Shown here piece by piece: positions 17,146 through 27,553 of a stretch of DNA of 64,000 nt. Source of the DNA: Avedoeria sp964651245 (GTDB lineage Bacteria; Chloroflexota; Anaerolineae; Epilineales; Epilineaceae). How positions within the stretch are numbered: position 1 is the stretch's first letter; the number at the start of each line of letters is the position of its first letter. The position numbers were made by a program, and so were the translations under genes. The notes beneath the pieces were generated by a model. The model saw only the letters and a list, made by a program, of their open reading frames with translations. It was not told where the DNA came from and made no database searches. The stretch covers positions 1 to 64,000 of the forward strand of contig CAZYVI010000019.1 in assembly GCA_964651245.1 (NCBI GenBank). The letters run 5' to 3'.

Positions 17146-18867
17146 TCAGCCGCGCGGGGCCGACGCCCCACGGCGGGCCGACGGCCAGCGCTCGCGCGCC
17201 AGGCCGACCAGCCAGCCGATCTCGCCCACCCCCAGCCGGGCCGCCAGCGGCACGTAGAGCGCGGCCCCGAGCGCGGCGCCGGCGGCCGCGCGCACCGCCC
17301 ACGGCCCGAAGCCGCCGCCGAGGCGCGCGGCGAGGACGTGGTCGGCGCCCGCGACGGCTACGCCCATCGCCGCCGCCGCCAGCCCCGCCGCCGCCGCCGT
17401 GCCGGCGACGCCGGCGGCGACGTCGCGGCCGCTGGAGCGGCGGACGAGCCAGAACAAGCAGCCGGCGTGGGCGGCGTGCTTGGCGCTGTCCGCCAGCGCC
17501 AGCCCGACGTGGGCGCTCTCGGCCGAGAACGGCCCCGCCACCGCCGGCGGACCGATGAGCCGGGCGACGGCCCACCACACCGCCACGCTCAGCACGCCGA
17601 TGAGGGCCGGCAGCCAGGTGTTGCCGCGGGCGTAGAATGCGTAGTTCAACGGCACGTCGATGGCGGCGAACGGGAGGCCCACCAGGAAACCCTGCAGCGC
17701 CAGCGCCACACCGACGCGGTCGGCGGCGCCGAACGCGCCGCCACCCGACTCGTAGGCGAGCGCGACGATCGGGCCGGCCAGCACGGCCAGCCCGACCGCC
17801 GCCGGCAGCGTCAGGGCGAGGACGAGCCGCAGCCCGCGCGCCAGGGTGCGCGCGAACGTGCGCGCCTCGCCGCGGGCGTGCGCGCTCGCGAGCGCCGGCA
17901 GGATGGCGAGCGCGATCGTCGTGCTGAGCAGGCCGTGCGGGAACTGCACGAGCCGCGTCGCCCAGCCCAGCCAAGCCGGCGCGCCCGGGGCGCCGAGCGC
18001 CGAGTAGCGGGCGTCGACGCCGGGGATCACGAGGTCGGTCACCACGAGGCCGGCGGCGATCGGGGCGTAGAGCCAGGCGATGCGCCGCAGCACCGGGTGC
18101 CGCAGCCGCCACGTCCCGCGCAGCCCCTCGCCGCGCGCGCCGCCCAGCAGGATCGCCAGCTGGATCGCCGAGCCCAGGACGACGCCGGCCGGCAGCGCGG
18201 CGGGCCCGAGCCGCTGCCGCAGCAGGCCCACCGCCATCAGCATGCCGACGTTGTAGGCTGCGCCGGCGAAGACGGCGGCCGAGAAGCGCTCGCGGGCGTA
18301 GAGCAGCCCGGTGACGACGCCCGACAGCGCGAACAGGACGCAGGCCGGCGCCATGATCCGCAGCCCGGCGGCCACGAGCTCATCGCCGCCCTCGGCCAGG
18401 AGCGGCGAGCCGGGCGGCACGAGCAGCGACGCCAGGGGCGCCGCGAACGTGGCCACGGCCAGCGCCACGAGGCCGCTGACGACCGCCGCCGCCGTCAGGA
18501 CGACCGCCACCGCCCGCCGCAGCTCGCGGCGATCGGTGGCGGCGTAGTGGGTGAGGGTGGGCACCAGCGCGGCCGAGAGCTGGCCGCCGATCAGCAGGAT
18601 GTAGACCTGCTTGGGCACGCGCTCGGCGATGCTGAACGCCGAGGCGGCCACGCCGCCGCCGTAGGCGCGCGCGATCTGCGCGTCGCGCAGGAAGCCGAGC
18701 AGCCGGCTGGCCAGGTTGCCGGCGGCCAGAACGGCCGCCGAGCCGACGAGCCGCCGCGCGCCGCGCCCCCGGCCGTCGCCACCGGGCGCGTCGGCCGGCG
18801 CGCCGCCGGCGGGGGCCGCGCCGGCGCCGACCGCGCCCGGCGCGGCGGGGGCCGCGTCGGCGCTCAC
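17146..18867 (-). CDS. murJ: MurJ/MviN-type lipid II (polyprenyl-glycan) flippase
   Basis: 573 residues. After a 40-residue Ala/Gly-rich leader come about fourteen membrane segments. MurJ-family hallmarks are GNLASRLLGFLRDAQIA near residue 50, VPKQVYILLIGGQLSAALVP near 80 and the later GLLYARERFSAAVFAGAAYN stretch. MurJ exports lipid II for peptidoglycan; relatives flip other undecaprenyl-linked sugars. It is last in an operon of sugar-activation and glycosyltransferase genes, so a second glycan substrate is possible. The GTG start shares GTGA with the rfaE2 stop. Confidence 0.88.
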   Translation of the reverse strand: MSADAAPAAPGAVGAGAAPAGGAPADAPGGDGRGRGARRLVGSAAVLAAGNLASRLLGFLRDAQIARAYGGGVAASAFSIAERVPKQVYILLIGGQLSAALVPTLTHYAATDRRELRRAVAVVLTAAAVVSGLVALAVATFAAPLASLLVPPGSPLLAEGGDELVAAGLRIMAPACVLFALSGVVTGLLYARERFSAAVFAGAAYNVGMLMAVGLLRQRLGPAALPAGVVLGSAIQLAILLGGARGEGLRGTWRLRHPVLRRIAWLYAPIAAGLVVTDLVIPGVDARYSALGAPGAPAWLGWATRLVQFPHGLLSTTIALAILPALASAHARGEARTFARTLARGLRLVLALTLPAAVGLAVLAGPIVALAYESGGGAFGAADRVGVALALQGFLVGLPFAAIDVPLNYAFYARGNTWLPALIGVLSVAVWWAVARLIGPPAVAGPFSAESAHVGLALADSAKHAAHAGCLFWLVRRSSGRDVAAGVAGTAAAAGLAAAAMGVAVAGADHVLAARLGGGFGPWAVRAAAGAALGAALYVPLAARLGVGEIGWLVGLARERWPSARRGASAPRG

Positions 18868-19373
18868 GGGGCGCCGCGCCGGATCGCGTCGATCAGGGTG
18901 CGCGTCGAGCGGCCGGCCACGAACGGCAGGAAGCGGACCGCCGCGCCGACGGCCTCGGCGGCGTCGGCCTCGGGCGGCCGCAGCGCGCCGGCGTCGTAGT
19001 CGCCGCCCTTGGCGTAGACGGCCGGTCGCAGCGCCCGCACGACCTCGACCGCGGTCGCCGTGTCGAAGACGACGGCGAGGTCGACGCAGCGCAGCGCCGC
19101 CAGAAGCTCGGCGCGCTCGGCGGCGGGCACGATCGGCCGGCCCGGGCCCTTGAGCGCGCGCACCGAGCCGTCGCCGTTGACCGCCACCACCAGCCGATCG
19201 CCGAGCGCCCGCGCCGCGGCCAGGTAGCGGGCGTGGCCGACGTGCAGCAGATCGAAGCAGCCGTTCGTGACGACGACGGCCAGGCCCGCGGCGCGCCACG
19301 CCGCGCAGCGCGCCGCGGCGTCCGCGAGGTCGACGGCGACGCCCGGCGCCGCCGGCGGTGGCGGGCCGCTCAC
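18864..19373 (-). CDS. rfaE2: RfaE2-type nucleotidyltransferase (heptose 1-phosphate adenylyltransferase)
   Basis: 169 residues, typical of the stand-alone C-terminal HldE domain. It has the nucleotidyltransferase signature TNGCFDLLHVGHARYL (residues 36-51, HxGH at 44-47), VNGDGSVRALKGPGRP and the KGGDY motif. The family joins ADP to heptose 1-phosphate. The partner kinase is the preceding gene, with GTGA overlap on both sides. Activated-sugar identity is inferred; related enzymes act on other sugar phosphates. Confidence 0.9.
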   Translation of the reverse strand: MSGPPPPAAPGVAVDLADAAARCAAWRAAGLAVVVTNGCFDLLHVGHARYLAAARALGDRLVVAVNGDGSVRALKGPGRPIVPAAERAELLAALRCVDLAVVFDTATAVEVVRALRPAVYAKGGDYDAGALRPPEADAAEAVGAAVRFLPFVAGRSTRTLIDAIRRGAP

Positions 19374-20473
19374 GCCGCGCCGCCGGCGGCGCCGGGCCGC
19401 GCGGCGGCGAGCTCGGCGGCGATCTCGGCCGCCGTCGGCGCCGCGTTGCCGAGGCGCCGGACGGTGAGGCCGGCGGCCGCCGTCGCGATCTCGACCGCCA
19501 GCGACGCCGTGGCGCCAGCGGCCAACGCCAGCGTCACGACCGCGATCACGGTGTCGCCGGCGCCGGTGACGTCGAACACCTCGCTGACGTTCGTGGGCGG
19601 CACGACGCGGTAGCCGGCGGCGTCGGCCACGCTGGTGCCCTGGGCGCCGCGGCCGACGACGACGACCCGCGCGCCGAGGGCGGCCCGGAGCTCCCGGGTG
19701 GCGACCTCGAAGTCGGCCTCGTCGTCGAGCGGTCGGCCCAGGCTGGCGGCGGCGTCGGCCCGGCCGACCCGCACGACGTCGAAGCCGGCGAACCAGCCGA
19801 GGTCGCCCTGGCCGTCGACGGTCAGCCAGGCGCCGCGGGCGGCTGCGGCGCGCCGCGCCGCGTCGCACAGCGCCGGCGTGACGACGCCGCTGCGGTAGTG
19901 GCTCACCAGGATCGCCGACGCCCCGTCGGCGGCCGCCGTGAGCGCCGCGGCGAGCGCCGCGCCGATGGGGCCGTCGACCGGCCGCCGGTCCTGGCGGTCG
20001 ATGCGCGCCACCTGCTGCGGCGCCGACAGCCCCTCGGCCACGATGCGCGTCTTCACCGTGGTCGGGCGCGACGGGTCGACGACGAGGCCGGTGGTGTCGA
20101 TGCCGCGCGCGGCCAGCGCCGTGCGCAGCGCGCCCGCCGCCTCGTCGTCGCCGACGACACCGACCTGGCGCACCCGCGCGCCGAGGGCGGCGGCGTTCAC
20201 CGCCGGGTTCGCCGCGCCGCCCGGCACGTGCTCCTGGCGGACGAGGGACAGGACCGGAACGGGCGCCTCGCGGCTCACCCGCTCGGCGCGGCCGATCCAG
20301 TACGCGTCGAGGCAGACGTCGCCGACGACGACGATCGTCTGCTGCGCCATGGCCGCCAGCGCGCGCTCCGCGTCGCGTTCGCCGGCGGCGGCCGGTGCGC
20401 CGCGGCCCGCCGGCGGCGCGCCGGCCGCGGCGGGGTGTGCGGCGCGAGCCGCGGGTCGATCGGGCGACTTCAT
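19370..20473 (-). CDS. rfaE1: RfaE1-type PfkB sugar kinase (heptose 7-phosphate kinase family)
   Basis: 367 residues from the ATG that shares ATGA with the GT9 stop; an alternative ATG at 20350 would remove a 41-residue Ala/Pro-rich leader. The PfkB core has VVGDVCLDAYWIG, PGGAANPAVNAAALG and the catalytic DVTGAGDTVIAV loop with its Asp base. HldE-type kinases phosphorylate heptose 7-phosphate at C1. Together with rfaE2 it forms the split version of HldE. GmhA and GmhB are not in this window. Confidence 0.9.
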   Translation of the reverse strand: MKSPDRPAARAAHPAAAGAPPAGRGAPAAAGERDAERALAAMAQQTIVVVGDVCLDAYWIGRAERVSREAPVPVLSLVRQEHVPGGAANPAVNAAALGARVRQVGVVGDDEAAGALRTALAARGIDTTGLVVDPSRPTTVKTRIVAEGLSAPQQVARIDRQDRRPVDGPIGAALAAALTAAADGASAILVSHYRSGVVTPALCDAARRAAAARGAWLTVDGQGDLGWFAGFDVVRVGRADAAASLGRPLDDEADFEVATRELRAALGARVVVVGRGAQGTSVADAAGYRVVPPTNVSEVFDVTGAGDTVIAVVTLALAAGATASLAVEIATAAAGLTVRRLGNAAPTAAEIAAELAAARPGAAGGAA

Positions 20474-21660
20474 CCACGACCATCCTGGCGCGCCGGGCCG
20501 AGCTGCCCGAGCACCGCCGTCCAGACCCGCTCGACCGGCAGCCAGCGCAGGCAGTCGCGCGTCCGGCAGCCGGCCGGCTGGCCGAGGCGGTGGCCCACAT
20601 ACAAGCATGGCCGGCACGGCAGGTCCAGCGCCACGACGCGATGCGGCGACGGCGCCGCCGGGCGCGCCGGCGGCCACGGGCCCCAGGCGCGGTCGTTGGA
20701 CGGCCCGAAGATGGCGGTGACCGGCGTGCCGACGGCGGCCGCCAGGTGCGCGACGCCGCCGTCGTTCGCCACGACCAGGTCGCAGCGGGCGAGCACCGCC
20801 GCCAACGTCGGCACGTCGGTCGCGCCGGTCAGGTCGAGGTCGATCGGCCCGCCGGCGGCGCGCACCGCCGCGCCGTCGTCGCCGGCCGTGCCGACGAGGA
20901 CGAGCGCGGCGCCGGCCGCGCTGAGGCGGCGGGCGAGGTCGGCGAACGCGGCCGGCGGCCAGCGGCGCGCCGCGCTGTAGGGGCCGGCGCCCGGATGGAG
21001 CGCGATGCGCCGACCGGCCAGCGGACCGCCGCGGCCGGACGGGCGGGCGGGGCCGTCGAGCGCGGCCAGGCGTCGATCCGCCTCGGCCTCGGCGTCCGCC
21101 CCGGGCGCGAACGCCGGCCGCGGCGCCGTGGCCGGCGCGCCGATCGCGGCCCCGATCGCGCCCATGGCCTCGACGACGTGGGCGCCGTCGTAGCCGGGGT
21201 CGGCGGCGCGGTGGGTCAGGAACCAGGCCCGCCGCTGGCCCGCTGCCGCCAGCCCGGCGCGCACCGGCGCGCCGACGGCCAGGCAGACGCCGGCGTGCTT
21301 GAGTGCGCCCCGCCGGGTCACCAGCGGATGGCACAGCACGACCACGTCGTAACCGCGGCGCCGCAGCGCCACCAGCTGGCGCGCCGCCGCCGCCCAGCGG
21401 GCGATCCGGGCGCCCGCCGTCGGCCGGTCGTGGCGGCCGTGGACGTCGATCGTCTCGATGCCGTCGACGGCGGCGGCGTACCGGTAGGCGACGGCCGCCT
21501 GCGGCGTCGTCAGGACGTCGAGGCGGGCGTCCGGCCAAGCGTCGCGCAGCGCGCGCACCAGCGGCGTCGAGAGCAGCGCGTCGCCGAGGTCGGCCAGCTT
21601 GATCACCAGGATGCGCCGCGGCGGACGCGGCAGCGGCGCCGCGGGCGACGGGTCGGCCAT
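20470..21660 (-). CDS. GT9 heptosyltransferase-family glycosyltransferase
   Basis: 396 residues. The N-terminal Rossmann fold begins RILVIKLADLGDALLSTPL, the GT9 (WaaC/WaaF) signature. The C-terminal half has HPGAG, the substrate-binding ANDGGVAHLAAAVGTPVTAIFGPSN motif, and a Cys-rich end (DLPCRPCLYVG, then CRTRDCLRWL) as in many GT9 enzymes. GT9 members transfer heptose from ADP-heptose, which fits the neighbouring rfaE1-rfaE2. The acceptor is unknown. It starts three bases after the GT4 stop. Confidence 0.9.
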   Translation of the reverse strand: MADPSPAAPLPRPPRRILVIKLADLGDALLSTPLVRALRDAWPDARLDVLTTPQAAVAYRYAAAVDGIETIDVHGRHDRPTAGARIARWAAAARQLVALRRRGYDVVVLCHPLVTRRGALKHAGVCLAVGAPVRAGLAAAGQRRAWFLTHRAADPGYDGAHVVEAMGAIGAAIGAPATAPRPAFAPGADAEAEADRRLAALDGPARPSGRGGPLAGRRIALHPGAGPYSAARRWPPAAFADLARRLSAAGAALVLVGTAGDDGAAVRAAGGPIDLDLTGATDVPTLAAVLARCDLVVANDGGVAHLAAAVGTPVTAIFGPSNDRAWGPWPPARPAAPSPHRVVALDLPCRPCLYVGHRLGQPAGCRTRDCLRWLPVERVWTAVLGQLGPARQDGRG

Positions 21661-21663
21661 CGC

Positions 21664-22794
21664 TCAGGCCCGGCGGCCGACGGGCCGGGCGGCCGCCACC
21701 AGCACGTCGCGCGTGGCGGCGGCGCAGCGCGCCCAACCGAAGCCGGCGGCGCGCACGCGTCCGGCCGCGCGGCGCGCTGCCCGTTCGTCGGGCGCGGTCA
21801 TGAGGCGGCCGAGGACGCGCGCCATGTCGGCCTCGTCGAGCGGGTCGAAGTACGCCGCCGCCTCGCCGCCGACCTCGGGCAGGCTGGACGTGCCCGAGGC
21901 CGCGACGACGGCGCCGCAGGCCATCGCCTCGAGCACCGGCAGCCCGAAGCCCTCGTGCAGGCTCGGCACGGCCACGACGGTGGCCGCGCCGTAGAGGGCC
22001 GGCAGGTCGGAGCGATCGACATAATCGATCAGGTGGACGCGGTCGGCCACGCCGGACCGGCGGGCGACGGCCGCCAGGTCCTCGCCGCCCCAGCCGGCCC
22101 GTCCGGCCACGACGAGCGCGATCGACGGGTGGTCGGGCGCCAGGCGGGCCACGGCGCCGATGAGCCGGACGAGGTTCTTGCGCGGCTGCCGCGTCCCGAC
22201 GTGCACCACGAGCGGATCGGCGGCGACGAGACCGAGCCGGGCGCGCAGCCGCGCGACGTCGGACGCCGCCGGGGGCCGCAGGTCGGCGTCGACGCCGAGG
22301 TGGACCACATGGATCCGGTCGGGCGGCACGCGGAAGAACGTCGTGAGGTCGGCCGCGGTCGCGGCCGAGTCGGCGATGACGGCGCGGGCGCGGCGGGCGT
22401 GGTGGCGCGTCGTGAGCTCGAGGTAGGCTCGCTGGGCGCGGGTGTGGGCCGCGGGGAAGCGCCGGTGGCCGACGTCGTGGACGGTCACGACGCCCGGCGC
22501 CGCCAGCGCCAGCGGCAGGACGTGCGCCGGCACGAACAAGGCGTCGGGTCGGTCGCGCCAGACCGCCGCGGCCAGCCGCCGCTGGGTCCAGAGCCGGCCG
22601 GTCGGAAGCGGCCGCAGCGCGGCGGCCGACCCGACCTGCGCCGCCAGCGCCGGCGGCGGCGCGCCGCGGGTGTAGAGGACGTAGCGCGGGCCGCCCAGGG
22701 CCAGCAGGCCGCCGATCACGGCGCGGGCGTAGTTCTCGGTCCCCGTCGGTCGAGCCTCGTAGCCGCGGCTGGCGTCGACGCCGATCGTCGTCAA
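21664..22794 (-). CDS. GT4 family glycosyltransferase
   Basis: 376 residues. The start is TTG, sharing TTGA with the prmC stop; the fold begins at once (IGVDASRGY), so no upstream start is needed. GT4 motifs are TGTENYA near residue 19, VHVGTRQPRKN (C-terminal Rossmann start) and the E-x7-E donor motif in SLHEGFGLPVLEAMACG. Such enzymes use nucleotide sugars to extend lipid-linked or surface glycans. Donor and acceptor are not predictable from sequence alone. Confidence 0.9.
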   Translation of the reverse strand: MTTIGVDASRGYEARPTGTENYARAVIGGLLALGGPRYVLYTRGAPPPALAAQVGSAAALRPLPTGRLWTQRRLAAAVWRDRPDALFVPAHVLPLALAAPGVVTVHDVGHRRFPAAHTRAQRAYLELTTRHHARRARAVIADSAATAADLTTFFRVPPDRIHVVHLGVDADLRPPAASDVARLRARLGLVAADPLVVHVGTRQPRKNLVRLIGAVARLAPDHPSIALVVAGRAGWGGEDLAAVARRSGVADRVHLIDYVDRSDLPALYGAATVVAVPSLHEGFGLPVLEAMACGAVVAASGTSSLPEVGGEAAAYFDPLDEADMARVLGRLMTAPDERAARRAAGRVRAAGFGWARCAAATRDVLVAAARPVGRRA

Positions 22795-23683
22795 GGCGCG
22801 GTCTCGACGATGACGAAGCGCGGCCGCTCGGAGCGGTCGCGGCGGACCGCGACGCGGGCGCCGGGCAGCGCCTCGACCGCCAGCGCCGCCACCGCCTCGC
22901 CCTGCCGCCAGCCGATCTCGAGGCCGACGGCGGCGCCGGGCGCCAGGCGCGGTGACAGCAGCGGCAGCACGCGCCGCAAGAGCGCCAGCCCGTCGCGCCC
23001 GGCAAAGAGCGCCTGCGCGGGTTCATGCGCCAGCACCGACGCCGCCACCTCGCCGCGCTCGTCCGTGCCGACGTACGGCAGGTTGGCGACGACGAGGTCG
23101 AACGGGCCGTCGAGGTCCGCGCCCGCCGCCGCGTCGCCGCCCCGCGGCACGACGAGGTCGGCCACGACGCACCGCACCCGGGAGGCCACGCCGAGGCGAT
23201 CGGCGTTGGCGCGGGCGACGTCGAGGGCGGCGGCGTCGATGTCGGTGGCCACGACGACGGCGTCGGGGCAGCCGCGGGCGATCGCGATCGCCAGCGCGCC
23301 CGACCCGGTGCCGACGTCGAGGGCGCGCGCCACCGGCCGGCCCGCGGCCGCCCGCCGCCGCGCCCAGCCGAGCGCCCACTCCGCGAGCTCCTCCGTCTCG
23401 GGCCGCGGCACCAGGACCCGCCGGTCGACGCGCAGCGAGACGTCGAGGAACGGCTGGTGGCCGACGACGTACGCCAGCGGCTCGCCGGCCGCAACGCGGG
23501 CCACGCGCGCCTCGAACGCGGCGCGCTCCGGCGCCGGCAGCGGCTCGCCCAGCGCGCCGAGCAGCGCCGCGCTCGTCCAGCCGAGCTGGTCGGCGAGCAG
23601 CGTGCGGGCGACGACGTCGGGCTGCGGCTCGGCGGCCAGCGCGCGGCGCGCGGCGGCGAGGGCGCCGCCCACGGTGCCGGCCA

Positions 23684-23684
<1 letters not shown>
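22791..23684 (-). CDS. prmC: peptide chain release factor glutamine methyltransferase PrmC
   Basis: 297 residues. An N-terminal helical domain (1-85) is followed by VPRPETEEL, the SAM-binding DVGTGSGALAIAIA loop at 123-136, and the catalytic N-x-P-Y at 201-204, here NLPY rather than the usual NPPY. PrmC methylates the Gln of the GGQ motif in release factors; its substrate RF1 is the gene just upstream. ATG overlaps the prfA stop as TGATG, with an in-frame GTG one codon earlier. Start and end both overlap neighbours. Confidence 0.95.
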
Positions 23685-24769
<1,085 letters not shown>

Positions 24770-24781
24770 CGGCATCCCCTG

Positions 24782-24817
24782 GGCGGCGCCGGCGGCGGCG
24801 CCGGCGGCGGCGCCGGC
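24782..24817 (-). repeat. three tandem copies of a GC-only 12-mer in the prfA leader
   Basis: GGCGGCGCCGGC is repeated exactly three times. Each copy contains the palindrome GGCGCC. The array fills the space between the prfA -10 (24819-24824) and its Shine-Dalgarno sequence, so it should form nearly all of the 5' untranslated RNA. Confidence 0.9.
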
Positions 24818-24818
24818 G

Positions 24819-24824
24819 ATTGTA
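24819..24824 (-). promoter_or_regulatory. -10-like TACAAT of the prfA operon
   Basis: On the minus strand TACAAT is followed by CG, about 50 bases before the prfA start. It is divergent from the rseP element at 24861. No -35 consensus is evident. Confidence 0.45.
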
Positions 24825-24860
24825 GCACGCCGTCGGCCTGCCTTTTCTCCGGGCGACCGC

Positions 24861-24866
24861 TATGAT
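24861..24866 (+). promoter_or_regulatory. -10-like TATGAT of the rseP operon
   Basis: TATGAT followed by TGCCGCC lies 60 bases before the rseP ATG. It is the plus-strand half of the prfA/rseP divergent region. Confidence 0.35.
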
Positions 24867-24925
24867 TGCCGCCATCCGCCGTGGCGGCCGACCGACCTGG
24901 ACGCCGTCGTTCGAGAGCACCTGCG

Positions 24926-26248
24926 ATGCAATTGCCCGGTTGGCTCATCACCGTCTTCTACTTCTTCGCCGCCCTCTATCCGCTCGTGCTCGTCCACGAG
25001 CTTGGTCACTTCGTGGTCGCCAAGCTCAACCGGATCCGGGTCGACGAGTTCGGGTTGGGCTTTCCGCCCCGCGCCGTGACGCTGTTCCGCGCCGGCGGCA
25101 CCGATTACACCCTGAACTGGCTGCCGCTGGGCGGCTTTGTCCGGCTGCACGGCGAGGACGATCCGACCGAGCCCGGCGCCTTTGCCGCCGCCCGCCCGGC
25201 GGCGCGTGCGGCGGTGCTGCTGGCCGGGCCGTTCGCCAACTTCGCCCTCACCGTCGTCTTGCTCGGCGTCGTCGGCGCGGTCTGGGGCGTCGAGGAGGCG
25301 GTGCGGCCGGAGTCGGTGGTGCGCATCGGCTCCGTCGAGCCGGCGTCGCCGGCGGCGACGGCCGGCCTGGCGGCGGGCGACCTCGTCGTCGCCATCGACG
25401 GCGCGGCGCCGGGTGGCCGCGATGCCGCCGCCGGCGACGGCGGGACGTCGGGCGACGCGGTCCAAGGCCTGATCGACGCCACCTCCGCCGCAGCCGACCG
25501 CCCGCTGGTCCTGACGGTCCTGCGCGGCGGCGGCGACGTGCGCCGGGTCGAGGCGCCGGACGGGCTGGCGTTGGCGCCGGTCGCGGCGGTCCTCGCGTCG
25601 CGCGCCGTGGCGCCCGACGCGGCGCCGTCGGCGGCGCTCGGTCCGCACGACCTCATCGTGGCCCCCGCCGACGTCGCCGAGGGCCGCCGGGCGCCGACGC
25701 CGGGCGAGCGCTTGATCGTTCTCGACAGCGGCGGTGCGCCGCTGGAGACCCTCGAGCTGGCGGTCACGCCGCAGCTCGACCCCGCGACGGGGCGCGCCAA
25801 GATGGGCGTGGCGATCGGCGGCTTGGCCGTCCAGACGCCGGTGCCGTTGTGGCGGGCGCCGTGGTACGGCGTGACCGGCACGGTGGGCATGTTGGGCATG
25901 ATGATCGACGGTCTGGCGGCCATGGTCCGTGGCACCGAGGAGGTCCAGGTGGCCGGCCCGGTCGGCATCGCCCGGTTGTCGCGCTTGGCCGGCGAGAGCG
26001 GTTGGATGACGCTGCTGCGGTTCGCGGCGATCCTCTCGGCCAACCTCGGGCTCATCAACCTCTTCCCGATCCCGGGTCTCGACGGCGGCCGGCTGCTGTT
26101 CGTCGCCCTCGAGGCGGTGCGCGGCGCCCGGATCGAGCCAACGCGCGAGGCGCTGGTCCACGCCCTGGGGATCGGCTTCGTGCTGCTGCTCATGCTCGTG
26201 ATCACGGTCATGGAGGTCGTCAACCCCATGCCGTTCGCGCAACCGTGA
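24926..26248 (+). CDS. rseP: RIP site-2 zinc metalloprotease (RseP family)
   Basis: 440 residues from the ATG at 24926; the N-terminal hydrophobic segment begins immediately after. HELGH (residues 25-29) is the catalytic zinc motif inside the first membrane helix. A PDZ-like domain follows the second helix (about 125-300), and the conserved N-L-x-P-x-P-x-L-D-G-G motif (IPGLDGGRLLF, near 385) supplies the Asp ligand. Three to four helices. RseP-type enzymes cut membrane-embedded anti-sigma factors or leftover signal peptides. The stop overlaps the HEAT-repeat gene (GTGA). No anti-sigma gene is adjacent, so the substrate is unknown. Confidence 0.93.
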   Translation: MQLPGWLITVFYFFAALYPLVLVHELGHFVVAKLNRIRVDEFGLGFPPRAVTLFRAGGTDYTLNWLPLGGFVRLHGEDDPTEPGAFAAARPAARAAVLLAGPFANFALTVVLLGVVGAVWGVEEAVRPESVVRIGSVEPASPAATAGLAAGDLVVAIDGAAPGGRDAAAGDGGTSGDAVQGLIDATSAAADRPLVLTVLRGGGDVRRVEAPDGLALAPVAAVLASRAVAPDAAPSAALGPHDLIVAPADVAEGRRAPTPGERLIVLDSGGAPLETLELAVTPQLDPATGRAKMGVAIGGLAVQTPVPLWRAPWYGVTGTVGMLGMMIDGLAAMVRGTEEVQVAGPVGIARLSRLAGESGWMTLLRFAAILSANLGLINLFPIPGLDGGRLLFVALEAVRGARIEPTREALVHALGIGFVLLLMLVITVMEVVNPMPFAQP

Positions 26249-27540
26249 TCGACGATCCGCGGTCTTCCGTCGAGCCCTCGGTCGAGCCCGACCTCGACGC
26301 CGACCTCGACCTCGACACCGGGCTCGACCCGGCGGCCGATCCGCTGCGGGCCGTGGTGCCGTTCGAGCAGGCGCTGGCCGGCCTGCTGGCGTCGGCCGAT
26401 CCGGCCGCCGAGCGCCCGTGGCTCCAGGCCCTGTCGAACGCGCGCGCCGACGACGTCGTGGCGTGGCGCCGCGCGGCGGCCGAGGCGCCCGCCGAGCGCC
26501 GGCTCCAGCTGGCGCGGGCGCTCAAGGCGCGGGCCGACGACGACTTCTACGTGAACTACAAGCCGCTGTTCATCGCGCTCCTCGACGATCCGGCCCCGGC
26601 GGTGCGGGCCACGGCCATCGGCGGGCTGTGGGAGGCCACCGAGCCGCGGCTGCTCGACCGCTACGCCGAGCTGCTGGCCCACGACCTCGATCCGGCCGTC
26701 CGCGCGGCGGCGGCCGAGGCGATCGGCCCCTACATCGAGCGCGCCGAGCTCGACGCCCTGGACCGGTCGCGCGTGGCGCCGGCGCTCGAGCTGGTGCTGG
26801 CTGCCGCCGCCGACACCGCGGCCCCGCTGGCGCTGCGCTGTGCCGCGGTGGCGTCGGCCGGGTGGTCGGAGACCGCGGCGGCCGGCGCCGTGGTGGCGAC
26901 GGCGCTGGCGGGACCGCAGCCGGCGCTCGTGGCCGCCGGCCTGGTGGCCGTCGGCCGCTCGGCCGACGATGGCTGGGCGGCCGACGTGCTGGCGCACCTG
27001 GGCTCGGCCGAGCCGACGATCCAAGCCGCCGCCGCCTACGCCGCGGGCGCGCTGGGCTTGCGCGCGGCGGTGGCGCCGTTGGCGCGCGTGGCGCAGGACG
27101 CACCCACCGCGGTCCGCCGCGCGGCGATCGAGGCGCTGGGCGAGATCGGCGGCTACCGGGCCGTCCTGGCGCTCGAGGCGCTGGCCGAGTCCGAGGTCGA
27201 CGACGGTCTCGTCGAGGTCATCGACCATGCCGCCGAGGCTGCCGCCCTGGGCGAGCTCGACACCGACGTCGGTGCGCCGGCGGGCGCGGCGGACGACGAC
27301 GACATCGTCGGCTGGTTGCGCGACCACGGCGCGGCGGACGAGCTCGACGGCTGGATCGACGACGAGGACGAGGACGAGGTCGAAGACGCGGTGTCGTTGG
27401 GCCGGGCGCTGCGGCACGGCGCACCAGGTGGCGACGACGACAGCGACGACGCGGACGAGGCGGCCGAGGGCGCGCCGTGGCCCGACGACGAGGACGAGAT
27501 CGACCGCGAAGCGTGGGCGTGGGACGAGGACGAGCGCTAG
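26245..27540 (+). CDS. HEAT-repeat protein with acidic C-terminal tail
   Basis: 431 residues; the GTG shares GTGA with the rseP stop. Residues about 85-340 consist of helical repeats of some 30 residues (for example DPAPAVRATAIGGLWEA, DPAVRAAAAEAIGPYIE, APTAVRRAAIEALGEIGG), the HEAT/PBS-lyase type. Both ends are acidic: an Asp-rich start and a tail (about 350-431) dominated by Asp/Glu. No signal peptide, so probably a cytoplasmic scaffold. Coupling to rseP hints at a role with that protease; this is inference. Confidence 0.8.
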   Translation: MIDDPRSSVEPSVEPDLDADLDLDTGLDPAADPLRAVVPFEQALAGLLASADPAAERPWLQALSNARADDVVAWRRAAAEAPAERRLQLARALKARADDDFYVNYKPLFIALLDDPAPAVRATAIGGLWEATEPRLLDRYAELLAHDLDPAVRAAAAEAIGPYIERAELDALDRSRVAPALELVLAAAADTAAPLALRCAAVASAGWSETAAAGAVVATALAGPQPALVAAGLVAVGRSADDGWAADVLAHLGSAEPTIQAAAAYAAGALGLRAAVAPLARVAQDAPTAVRRAAIEALGEIGGYRAVLALEALAESEVDDGLVEVIDHAAEAAALGELDTDVGAPAGAADDDDIVGWLRDHGAADELDGWIDDEDEDEVEDAVSLGRALRHGAPGGDDDSDDADEAAEGAPWPDDEDEIDREAWAWDEDER

Positions 27541-27553
27541 CGGCCCCCCGCGA

